The notes under the pieces were generated by a model, which worked only from the letters and a program-made list of their open reading frames with translations, was not told the DNA's origin and did no database searches. This document shows positions 8,507-15,257 of a stretch of 55,448 nucleotides of DNA, in pieces (the stretch's first letter is position 1; every line of letters begins with the position of its first letter). The translations under genes and the position numbers were made by a program. Source of the stretch: Edaphosphingomonas laterariae (GTDB lineage: Bacteria > Pseudomonadota > Alphaproteobacteria > Sphingomonadales > Sphingomonadaceae); the NCBI RefSeq assembly GCF_900188165.1, contig NZ_FZOS01000024.1, forward strand, positions 1 to 55,448, written 5' to 3'.

Positions 8507-9066
8507 AAGGTTCGCCGCACAGCCCGCGTTCGTGCTATCCTGCGGTTCATCCCGCGCTGAGCGAGTCGCATACGATTGTATGCAGGCGGCGATATCCCGC
8601 CTTGCCGCATGCGCTGGCTACCTCACACCCCAGCACGTCCCGTGCTATCCTAAGTTATGGCTTAGGAGAGTGTGCAAGCCATGTGCGGACTGACCGTCCA
8701 CACCCCGCACCTGAAGGTGCTGGCTTGGCAAGGAAGGCGCTTCGCCCTCCCGTTGCATCCCTCCCGAGCAAGGGGTTTCACACCCCTGCACCCGTGCGGG
8801 GAGCCTTCGTGCTCCCTGCGACCCATGACCGGGGCTTTGCCCTCGGCACCCACCAAGGCACGTCGTCCTTGGAACCAGACAAGGGGTTATCGCACCCCTC
8901 GACCACTCGCCGGAGACTTCCGCGTCCCGGCACCCACGGCCAGAGCTTGCGCGCTCTGGACGACGCGCAGGCGGCTTTCATGCCCCTGCACCCTGACGGA
9001 GGGGGATACCCCCTCGACCCCGCAGCCGGACACGTCCGGCAGAAAGGAGATGCGCTTGAGCGATAG
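8503..9066 (+). CDS. Open frame built of degenerate 10-residue repeats over the hairpin array
   Basis: 187-codon frame. Its ATG overlaps the coupling-protein stop (ATGA) and its stop overlaps the start of mobC, so it fits an operon slot exactly. From about residue 60 it consists of a degenerate repeat of roughly 10 residues, x-[KRQ]-[GA]-[FL]-x-x-P-x-[TP]-[HD], for example KGFHTPAPVR, KGLSHPSTTR, RRLPRPGTHG, AAFMPLHPDG. Each repeat corresponds to one DNA hairpin (see 8649-9040). The frame is preserved from unit to unit, which argues that it is or was translated. High GC makes chance open frames common, however, and no family is recognised. If not translated, this is a structured intergenic region. 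Confidence 0.35.
   Translation: MKGSPHSPRSCYPAVHPALSESHTIVCRRRYPALPHALATSHPSTSRAILSYGLGECASHVRTDRPHPAPEGAGLARKALRPPVASLPSKGFHTPAPVRGAFVLPATHDRGFALGTHQGTSSLEPDKGLSHPSTTRRRLPRPGTHGQSLRALDDAQAAFMPLHPDGGGYPLDPAAGHVRQKGDALER
8536..8543 (+). promoter_or_regulatory. Candidate oriT nic site (IncP/T-border type TATCCTG|C)
   Basis: TATCCTGC matches the nick-region consensus YATCCTG|Y of RP4-like oriT and Ti borders. It lies between the coupling protein and mobC-relaxase, where oriT is usually found. The 11-base sequence CGTGCTATCCT recurs 110 bases downstream (8641-8651), preceded there by the inverted repeat AGCACG-TCC-CGTGCT (8632-8646). The cut would fall between 8542 and 8543 if the family rule holds. 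Confidence 0.5.
8568..8583. promoter_or_regulatory. Palindrome GCATAC-GATT-GTATGC, copy 3, next to the nic-like site
   Basis: Perfect 6-bp inverted repeat with a 4-base spacer, 25 bases after the nic-like sequence. It is the third copy of CATAC-N4-GTATG, so a single regulator could contact both the operon leader and oriT. Confidence 0.45.
8649..9040. repeat. Array of about 14 different short hairpins, spacing about 29 nt
   Basis: Inverted repeats occupy 8649-8666, 8683-8703, 8707-8720, 8732-8750, 8768-8789, 8799-8816, 8829-8846, 8853-8872, 8882-8899, 8911-8922, 8940-8959, 8967-8989, 8999-9015 and 9025-9040. Stems are mostly 6-8 bp with 2-8 nt loops. Examples are CCAAGG..CCTTGG, CCAGAGC..GCTCTGG, GAGGGGG-ATA-CCCCCTC and GCCGGAC-AC-GTCCGGC. 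Stem sequences differ between units while pairing is kept, and linkers often contain ACCC. Units fall in one reading frame. It is not a CRISPR array: the units are not identical and there are no unique spacers. Function unknown; candidates are an oriT accessory region, a structured leader controlling mobC, or a diverged tandem repeat. Confidence 0.8.
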
Positions 9067-9577
9067 CGGCTCAGAGCACAGCCCTTCCGGGCGGCGCAAG
9101 TCGGAACGGCGGCAACGCACCGCCACCATCTATGCCCGCGTCACGCCCGACGAGAAGTCGGCGTTTCTCGCCCGCGCCGACAGGGCGGGTATGGCCGCCG
9201 CCGCCTTCGCCCGTGCGGCGCTCATCGGCGAAGCCGGTCCCCGCGCGCAGCGTCGCATCCCTGCCGACAGTGCTGCGCTGCGTCAAATTCTCGGCCACCT
9301 TGGCAAGACCGGCAGCAATCTGAACCAGATTGCCCGCTACCTGCATACAGGCGGCGAGGCGGAAACCGTCTTGCCGGACCTGCGCGAAGCGCTGGCCGAC
9401 TTCGCGCGCCTTCGCGCCCTCATCTATGGCGCGCTTGGCAAGGAACCGGATAGCGCCCCAGCGGCGGCACCGCCGCTGGCCTCGACATCTGCACCGGCTC
9501 CAATCCCGGCACCGGCAGCGCCGGAGGCCGCCCCGCCTGCGGGATTGTCCAAGTTCATCCCGCCGCCCAAACCGTGA
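9050..9577 (+). CDS. mobC: MobC-like mobilization accessory protein
   Basis: 175 residues. Residues about 22-60 contain an Arc/RHH-type DNA-binding segment (RTATIYARVTPDEKSAFLAR) and about 80-110 hold the MobC signature (ILGHLGKTGSNLNQIARYLH). A Pro/Ala-rich tail follows. MobC proteins bind oriT and help the relaxase melt the nick region. AAAGGAG at 9043-9049 directly abuts ATG 9050, so the in-frame TTG at 9056, 6 bases after AGGAG, may be the true start. The relaxase gene follows 9 bases later. Confidence 0.88.
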   Translation: MRLSDSGSEHSPSGRRKSERRQRTATIYARVTPDEKSAFLARADRAGMAAAAFARAALIGEAGPRAQRRIPADSAALRQILGHLGKTGSNLNQIARYLHTGGEAETVLPDLREALADFARLRALIYGALGKEPDSAPAAAPPLASTSAPAPIPAPAAPEAAPPAGLSKFIPPPKP

Positions 9578-9586
9578 GGCAGCGGC

Positions 9587-11071
9587 ATGATTATCAAAGG
9601 AGGCTCACGCGCCGGACCCCGCCAGCTTGCCGCCCACCTTCAGCGCACGGACACCAACGAGCGCATGGAGGTGCTGGAACTACACTCCGGCCTCGATGAC
9701 CTCGCCGCGACCTTCCGCGACTGGCAGACCCTCTCGGAGGGCACGCGCGGCAAGAAGGGCCTCTATCACGTCAATATCGACCCCGACGCCCGCTATGAGA
9801 TGACGCCCCAGCAATGGGCGCGTGCGGTCGAGGTGCTGGAACAGGAACTCGGACTGGACGGCCAGCCCCGCGCCGTCGTCCTGCATGAAAAGAAAGGCCG
9901 CCAGCACATCCATATCGTCTGGTGCCGCACCGACCTCGAAACCATGACCATGCGCTCGGATAGCAACAACTATCTCGCCCATGAGCGCGCCAGCCTGAAG
10001 CTGGAACGCGAGTTCGGCCATGAGCATGTGCCGGGTAAACACGCCAAGCGCGACCGCGCCAAGCAGCCGGAGTTCCCGCGCGCGGATGTCAGCCATGCGG
10101 AGCATCAACAGGCTGAACGCAGCGGCCTTTCCACCCAAGAGCGCCGCGCGCAGCTCGCGGCGCTCAAATCATCCTGTGACAGTGGCATGGCGTTTAAGGC
10201 CGCCGTGGAAGAAGTGGGCTATGTACTGGCGCGGGGCGACAGCAAGGACTTCGTGCTCGTCGGGCCGGAGGGCAGCGTTTACAGCCTGAGCCGCGAACTC
10301 AAAATGAAGGCCGCCGAGGCGCGGGCCTTCATGGCGGATGTTGAGTGCGATAGCCTCCCCGCCGCCAACGAAGCCAAAGCCCAGCAGCGCGACCGGCAGA
10401 AGGATACCGAGCCGCCCGCATTCGAGATGCAGCGCCCGCCGGTCGAAGATCTCGCGCCAGCGCCGGAGGCGCAGGGCGATACACCGGACGCGCAGAAGCA
10501 GGATTCCGGAACACCGGAACTCGCGCCCGCCGTCGCTGAGGCGCTGGCCGCCCGCGAACAGGCCGAGGCGGGCAAACTCGCCACATGGCACAGTGCAGAA
10601 CTGCGCCAACTCCGGCATGTGCTCTTCCTTGAAGCGCGGGAAAAGATAGAGGGGCTAAGACGCCAGCAGCAGGCCCAGCGCGAACGCTTCATCCGTGATG
10701 GGAAATTGTCCGGCATCGAGGGTTATATCGAAGCCCTGCAAAACCGCCTCAATCCGGGACGCGGCGCGGAGAAACGCCTTGAGCGCGACACCGCATGGAA
10801 ACACCTGCGCGAGCGGCAGGCCATCGAGCGCGCCGACCTTCGCGCACTCATCCGGCAGGATCGGGCCGAACATATCGAGGAATTGAAAGAGCGCCACGAC
10901 CAGCAGCGGCGCGACCAGCAGGCAGGGTTTGCGCGCGAGCGTATCCGCTACGCCGAAGATTCAGCCCGCGCGGCGCGATTGCTCGCGCAGGTCGAAGAAG
11001 ACCGCCGCGAGGCGGAACGGCAACGGCAGGAGGGGCGCGCGGCGGAACCGCCGCCAAGACCCGCAAAGTAA
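9587..11071 (+). CDS. Relaxase/mobilization nuclease (MOBP/VirD2-like)
   Basis: 494 residues. The N-terminal relaxase domain starts IIKGGSRAGPRQLAAHL and carries the metal-binding histidine motif QHIHIVWCRTD at about 103-113, preceded by VVLHEKKGR. Relaxases nick oriT, stay covalently attached to the 5' end, and lead the strand through the coupling protein. From about residue 300 the protein is highly charged and probably coiled coil, with QRERFIRDGKLSGIEGYIEAL within it. No tyrosine occurs before residue 60 (KKGLYHVN), so the nucleophile is not obvious: Y60 or H17 are possible. The gene ends in PPPRPAK-stop, and coding-like sequence continues in another frame. Confidence 0.9.
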   Translation: MIIKGGSRAGPRQLAAHLQRTDTNERMEVLELHSGLDDLAATFRDWQTLSEGTRGKKGLYHVNIDPDARYEMTPQQWARAVEVLEQELGLDGQPRAVVLHEKKGRQHIHIVWCRTDLETMTMRSDSNNYLAHERASLKLEREFGHEHVPGKHAKRDRAKQPEFPRADVSHAEHQQAERSGLSTQERRAQLAALKSSCDSGMAFKAAVEEVGYVLARGDSKDFVLVGPEGSVYSLSRELKMKAAEARAFMADVECDSLPAANEAKAQQRDRQKDTEPPAFEMQRPPVEDLAPAPEAQGDTPDAQKQDSGTPELAPAVAEALAAREQAEAGKLATWHSAELRQLRHVLFLEAREKIEGLRRQQQAQRERFIRDGKLSGIEGYIEALQNRLNPGRGAEKRLERDTAWKHLRERQAIERADLRALIRQDRAEHIEELKERHDQQRRDQQAGFARERIRYAEDSARAARLLAQVEEDRREAERQRQEGRAAEPPPRPAK

Positions 11072-11583
11072 GCGGCTCGCGTTTCCTGCAACCAGAACCG
11101 GGCCGCAAGAAAAAGAAGAAAAAGGTTGCCACAGAACAACAGGGCGAAGCCGCCGCCGGAGGGCTGTTCGACTGGTTTCCCGACATCGCGGCAATCTCCG
11201 TTGCCGTATCGCGCTTCCTGCATCTCGACGACGCGCCATCGCCGGAACAGGCGGGCGCAGGTACAACTGCGAAGGACAGTGATGGGTTTGAAGACCCGCC
11301 CGAGCTTGTGCCCACGTTCATGCCGACGGTGCGCCGCGTGCTCTCGCGTTTCATGAATCCGGCCAAGAAGCGCAGCGTGAAAAACCGCCGCGCACGCGGC
11401 TTGCGCGCACTTCTCGCGCGCACGGGATTTAGGTCGAAATTTCTGGCGCAGCCGTCTCCGCCGCCTGCACCGAAACCCCTGCCTCCACCACCGCTGAAAT
11501 CTGCGCAGCAACCAGCCGCATCGCCATCAGCGCCCAAGCCGCCATCGCTGCGCGGGAGATTCAATAAGCCGATGGGGCCTTAG
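11072..11583 (+). CDS. Lys/Pro-rich protein in the -1 frame after the relaxase; start unclear
   Basis: The frame directly after the relaxase stop encodes a protein-like sequence of about 170 residues: a Lys run, GLFDWFPDIAAISVAVSRFL, then PELVPTFMPTVRRVLSRFM and a Pro/Ala-rich tail ending FNKPMGP at TAG 11581-11583. No ATG, GTG or TTG start with a ribosome site is seen near its beginning. The first upstream ATG in this frame (10795) would need 280 bases of out-of-frame overlap. It may be a C-terminal extension of the relaxase reached by a -1 frameshift (programmed or mutational) or a separate gene with a rare start. A terminator follows. Confidence 0.5.
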
Positions 11584-11601
11584 CCATCAAACGCCAGAAA
11601 G

Positions 11602-11629
11602 CCGCCAGCGTTTTCCCGCTGGCGGTTTT
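11602..11629 (+). terminator. Rho-independent terminator of the mobilization operon
   Basis: Perfect 9-bp stem CCGCCAGCG / CGCTGGCGG with loop TTTTCC followed by TTTTCTCTT, 18 bases after the last stop of the rightward operon. Confidence 0.8.
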
Positions 11630-11644
11630 CTCTTGCGGGCCGGG

Positions 11645-11833
11645 CTAGAAGCCCGGCCCTTTGATGCGACGGGTGATAATCGCGCGGTTGATGTTTTCGA
11701 GGGACGCCAGCGCGTTCGTGCGCTCGGTGGTGGCGGGCTCGGTGAAGGCGAGTTCCTGCTGCACGCGGTAGAATTTGGAGTGCAGAGCGGTTTCCGGCAG
11801 GTTGTCGAGTTCGGAAGCGACGATGAGGCGCAT
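11645..11833 (-). CDS. Small hypothetical protein, 62 aa
   Basis: ATG 11833 has AGGGAGA 7 bases upstream and gives a 62-residue product with well-balanced composition (RLIVASELDNLPETALHSKF near the start, ASLENINRAIITRRIKGPGF at the end). It has no membrane segment and no recognised domain. It reads leftwards and converges on the mobilization-operon terminator. Its place among transfer genes suggests an accessory role in the element, but no function can be assigned. Confidence 0.65.
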   Translation of the reverse strand: MRLIVASELDNLPETALHSKFYRVQQELAFTEPATTERTNALASLENINRAIITRRIKGPGF

Positions 11834-11863
11834 GGGCTGTCTCCCTATTGCTTGAGGCCGCAA

Positions 11864-12115
11864 CCACTACGGCCTTTCATGCCCCCCGATGACGCCAGCG
11901 GGATTGCCGGGTGCATCCGAAGGACCGCAACGGAGAGAAGGAGCCCGCACGGGCTTGCGCCCAGCAGGCAACGCCGCTGGCAGGGTGCATGATGAACAGG
12001 ACGTATGGGGGTGGACCCGCAGGGAGATTGCCAGCGCCCACTCTATCTAGACTCCAAAGCTCGTTTTGCCGGAGCACAGACGCTTGCTTTCCATCTGCGC
12101 GCGGTGGGCCGCCCT
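11864..12115. other. Intergenic region with small hairpins, no gene seen
   Basis: 250 bases without a convincing frame. It holds short inverted repeats such as AGGCCG-N9-CGGCCT (11854-11874, at its left edge) and AGCCCG-CA-CGGGCT (about 11941-11954), in the same style as the array at 8649-9040. It should contain the promoter of the leftward 62-aa gene; no clear -35/-10 pair was recognised. Confidence 0.4.
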
Positions 12116-12535
12116 TCAGGCTCTGAGCATGTTCGCCGCTTGCGTGTAGTTATACGCCTCGTAGAGCGTCCACAGGCCACCCGCGATGAACACGACGCCG
12201 ATCAGGAACACCAACGTCATCACCCCGAGCGCGAGGAGCGTCGCGCCCATTAGATAGCCCACCGTCGTCGGGATGCTGTAGACGGCGCGCGTCTTGTCGT
12301 TGCGCAAGGCGAGCGCCTTGAACACGCCGTTCTTCTCGCGTCCGGCCAGCGTTACCTCATCCCCGTCGCGGATATCCGGCACATCGGCCAGCTTGATTTG
12401 TGCGGAGCGCTCGCCCACGCGAAACGCGATGACCTGTCCGGTTTTCACGGAGCCGCCATTGCGGCCTACCGTGCCCCGCGTTTCGGTCGAATGACGGATG
12501 CCGCTCACGGCTCCGCTCAATGTGGTCAGTCCCAT
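12116..12535 (-). CDS. Small membrane protein with N-terminal beta-rich domain
   Basis: 139 residues from ATG 12535 (AAGGGA upstream). Residues about 35-90 form a short beta-rich domain (GQVIAFRVGERSAQIKLADV) that ends before two hydrophobic segments, VGYLMGATLLALGVMTLVFL and LIGVVFIAGGLWTLYEAY. The layout suggests a cytoplasmic OB-like domain anchored in the inner membrane. The family is not recognised. It follows the lipoprotein gene in the same direction with a gap of about 120 bases. Confidence 0.65.
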   Translation of the reverse strand: MGLTTLSGAVSGIRHSTETRGTVGRNGGSVKTGQVIAFRVGERSAQIKLADVPDIRDGDEVTLAGREKNGVFKALALRNDKTRAVYSIPTTVGYLMGATLLALGVMTLVFLIGVVFIAGGLWTLYEAYNYTQAANMLRA

Positions 12536-12658
12536 ATCAATCCCTTTACGGCTCAAAATTCCCGCACCCGGCGTCCTAGAGTTTCGGCGCTTGCGCCTGC
12601 GCATCCGCCTTGCGCTTGGCTTCGGCCTTGAGACCGTTCACCCATTGGCTGCCGCGTA

Positions 12659-13243
12659 TCAGCCCGTCACATCGCTGATATCGTTGGCGCGCCAGTCGGG
12701 CGGCATGCTCGACTGGGCGCAATATCGGGCGCTACGCTCCCAGCCGTGCTCGCTCTTCGAGGTGAAGGCCGTATCCCCCGTGAGGGTATAGATGGAGGTG
12801 CTGGTTTCCGGCGGGGCGCTGTCCTGCAAGTCCCCGCAGGCTTCCGTCACGCGGTAGGTGTTCGGCCCTGTTGGCTCGATTTTCTTGAACTCGCAGAAAT
12901 CCCGCGCGCCGCCGATGCCTTCGCGGCGCAGCAGCGTCGTGGTGGCGTTGGAAGCTTGGCCGCACGGGGTATCGCTCTCGACGTAGTAACCGCGCTTGAG
13001 CGGCAGCGCCGCGATGGTAGCCGCTTGCGCCTTGGCCGGAACGGCTTCTGGTGTCGCGGGCGCGGCGGCTTGGTTTGCGGCAGTATCGACGTCAGCGGCA
13101 GCTATGCCCGCCGTGTTGCCGGACTCTGCCTCTACCGTGCTCTCCGTAGCGGCGGCATTCTCCGCCGTCGCGGCGTTCTGGCCGCAGGCGGCAAGCCCCG
13201 CCGCGAGCAGCAACGGCACGACAAGGGAACGGGTTTTGCTCAT
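12659..13243 (-). CDS. Putative lipoprotein
   Basis: 194 residues starting MSKTRSLVVPLLLAAGLAACG, a type II signal peptide with lipobox LAAC, so it should be a lipid-anchored envelope protein. An Ala/Glu/Thr-rich linker (about 20-75) leads to a C-terminal domain with four cysteines (DTPCGQ, RDFCEF, TEACGD, ARYCAQ) that could form two disulfides. The function is unknown; an entry-exclusion or envelope role is possible because it sits in a transfer element, but nothing shows this directly. It is divergent from the LuxR-type gene. Confidence 0.75.
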   Translation of the reverse strand: MSKTRSLVVPLLLAAGLAACGQNAATAENAAATESTVEAESGNTAGIAAADVDTAANQAAAPATPEAVPAKAQAATIAALPLKRGYYVESDTPCGQASNATTTLLRREGIGGARDFCEFKKIEPTGPNTYRVTEACGDLQDSAPPETSTSIYTLTGDTAFTSKSEHGWERSARYCAQSSMPPDWRANDISDVTG

Positions 13244-13416
13244 GACATCTCCGCGCGTGAAAATCCTTCCCGCTATGGTTAAGGTGGCGCGGAGGCCCAT
13301 TCGTCCCCTAAACAGGGGAGAAATCAGGCACGGCAGGACGGCAGAGCGCTATCCCGCCGTGTTGTTCAGGCAAGGTTATTCGCAGGCGGTCTAAGTTAAC
13401 CGGAACTATGGGATGA

Positions 13417-14613
13417 ATGAGGGGGCGTTACACGACCATGGCGTCACAAGAACTCTATGAATCGTCCCGCGTCTCGGGATTGATTGCCCATCTTTACGAT
13501 GCGGCCATAGATGACGCCTTGTGGTCAGGCACCGCGAACCGCATCGCGGAAACCCTCGGCTCGACCAGTACCGTTCTTAAACTTCACGGCGAAGGCGCGC
13601 GCGTGAACCTGCTGGAATGTACGGACAACCTCATGGTGGCCGAGCGCGAGCAGGCCTGGGCGGATGACTGGCACCGCAAGGATTTATGGGTGGAGCGCAG
13701 CGTCGCCTACGGCATGTCGCGGATCATCACGGATGAGGAGTTGGTGACACCCGAGGAACAGGCGCGGAGTGGCTTTTATCAGGAATGGCTCCGGCATCTG
13801 GATATTCACCACATGCTCGGGGCGGTGTTCCCCTCAGCCGAGGGCGCGATTGGCGTTCTCGGCATTCACAGGCCGCAAGATGCCGGAGCCTATACTACCT
13901 ACGAACGACGACAGGCGGCGTTGGTGCTGCCGCACTTGCAGCGGGCGCTGCGTCTCGGGCAGCGTTTCGCAGCGGTATCACAATCCCATGCCGCCGCCTT
14001 GCAGGCGCTCGACCGGCTGGATACCGGCGTCCTGATGGTGGACGGTGCGGGCCGTGTCATTCAGGCCAGCAGCATGGCGGAGCGGATGCTGCGCGAGAAT
14101 GTGGAACTGGCCGTTATTCGCGGTAGGCTGGCGCTGCGCCCGCCTGCGCTGCACGGCAAGCTGTTGTCTCTGTTGCAGGGCGCGATGGATACCGCGCGGG
14201 GCAGGATCGCCAAGCCCGGTGCGGCGCTCTCCATTCCACGTCCGCACCGCATGCCGCTGGCGCTAGAGGTTGCGCCCCTGCGCCCCTCAGCTTCCGCCTT
14301 TGGCGAACAGCGGCCTGCCGTGCTGGTATTTATCCGTGACCCCGAAGCACCAATCGCCGTGGCGCGACTGCGCGAACTCTTTGGTTTAACCCGCACCGAA
14401 GGTGTCGTTGCCGCAGCACTTGGGCGCGGAGCCTCGCTTGAAGATATAGCCGTAAATATGGGCATCGGGCTTTCCACCGTGCGCAGCCATCTCAAGCGCA
14501 TCCTCGCCAAGACAGGTACGCATCGGCAAGCGGAAGCGGCGGCCTTGCTGGCGCGCAGCATTTCAACAGCCTTCGACGAGCCAGCACGCGCGGATCGGCC
14601 TCCACTCGAATGA
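13417..14613 (+). CDS. LuxR-family transcriptional regulator
   Basis: 398 residues. The C-terminal 65 residues form a LuxR-type helix-turn-helix (LFGLTRTEGVVAAALGRG, then LEDIAVNMGIGLSTVRSHLK). The N-terminal ~200 residues resemble a GAF/PAS-like sensory region, followed by a second PAS-like part (LDTGVLMVDGAGRVIQAS). It is longer than quorum-sensing LuxR proteins (about 250 aa) and has no clear autoinducer-binding signature. The start could be ATG 13417 or ATG 13438. It is divergent from the lipoprotein gene and is the only transcriptional activator-type gene near the transfer operon, so it may control it. Confidence 0.88.
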   Translation: MRGRYTTMASQELYESSRVSGLIAHLYDAAIDDALWSGTANRIAETLGSTSTVLKLHGEGARVNLLECTDNLMVAEREQAWADDWHRKDLWVERSVAYGMSRIITDEELVTPEEQARSGFYQEWLRHLDIHHMLGAVFPSAEGAIGVLGIHRPQDAGAYTTYERRQAALVLPHLQRALRLGQRFAAVSQSHAAALQALDRLDTGVLMVDGAGRVIQASSMAERMLRENVELAVIRGRLALRPPALHGKLLSLLQGAMDTARGRIAKPGAALSIPRPHRMPLALEVAPLRPSASAFGEQRPAVLVFIRDPEAPIAVARLRELFGLTRTEGVVAAALGRGASLEDIAVNMGIGLSTVRSHLKRILAKTGTHRQAEAAALLARSISTAFDEPARADRPPLE

Positions 14614-14693
14614 GATGTCATCCAATTTAGCGCCCTTGTTTGCCACGTCGCATAGGCCGCATCATCGTTGCATTACGCGGCGGTCATAAGAAT

Positions 14694-14882
14694 TCATTCT
14701 CTCGAATTTGATGATAAGAAATCTTCCAGTTGCTCACAAAACGACCAGTAGAGAAAATTGACATCTGAAAGATATTTAGGAGAAATTCCATCCTTATTCG
14801 AAAAAGATTCTAATAATTCATTGTGAAGAGCTTCAAAACGAGATTTGGTGCTCTCAATTTGATAAACGATTACCTTATTCAT
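14694..14882 (-). CDS. AT-rich orphan gene, 62 aa
   Basis: ATG 14882 is preceded by AGGA at 6 bases. The product is 62 residues, acidic and helical, ending FCEQLEDFLSSNSRE. The stretch 14690-14935 is far richer in A and T than everything around it and uses AT-ending codons (AAA, ATT, TTT), so it was probably acquired separately. There is no recognised domain and no partner gene. The size would suit an inhibitor or immunity-type accessory protein, but that is a guess. Confidence 0.55.
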   Translation of the reverse strand: MNKVIVYQIESTKSRFEALHNELLESFSNKDGISPKYLSDVNFLYWSFCEQLEDFLSSNSRE

Positions 14883-14935
14883 GACTTATCCTGAAAATAG
14901 TTATTTTTCTAAATTGTATTATTACTTTTTGTTGA

Positions 14936-15257
14936 TGTCGAGGGCGCGTCCGCCTTCGCCGGATTGGGCTTTATGCCTTGCGGCACCGAGCCGCTGTGCA
15001 GCCGCGTCTCAGCCATCCGGTAACAATCCCGCGCGCGGATAGTGCGCGGCCTTCATCCGCATTCCTTCTTTCTTTGGGGGCGTGCCGCCCTTCACCGTCA
15101 AGACCAAGCCCCAAGGGGCGGAAAACGGGGGCCGTGTAGTCGCTGCGCTCCGGCCCGCGCCACCCCCCGTTTTCCGGTCTGGACGGCTGAATCCCCGCTC
15201 ATTGCCGCGTGGCTAGTCGGTTGCATGCGCAACCCATCAGCCAAGGAAGAAAAGGCA
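14936..15257. promoter_or_regulatory. Leader of ardC with a long 13-bp inverted repeat
   Basis: No gene in these 320 bases. CGGAAAACGGGGG at 15119-15131 pairs perfectly with CCCCCGTTTTCCG at 15164-15176 across a 32-base loop. A second palindrome, GGTTGC-ATGC-GCAACC, at 15219-15234 lies just before the ardC ribosome site. Such structures could form single-stranded promoters active on the entering strand during transfer, as known for other anti-restriction genes; here this is an inference. Confidence 0.5.

Noticed and set aside
8649-9040. CRISPR array
   Set aside because: Units are regularly spaced but each has a different sequence and forms its own hairpin; there is no identical repeat and no cas gene.
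8672-9049. N-terminal extension of MobC over the hairpin array
   Set aside because: The strong AAAGGAG at 9043-9049 marks the MobC start; the extended frame is different from the one in which the repeats are in register.
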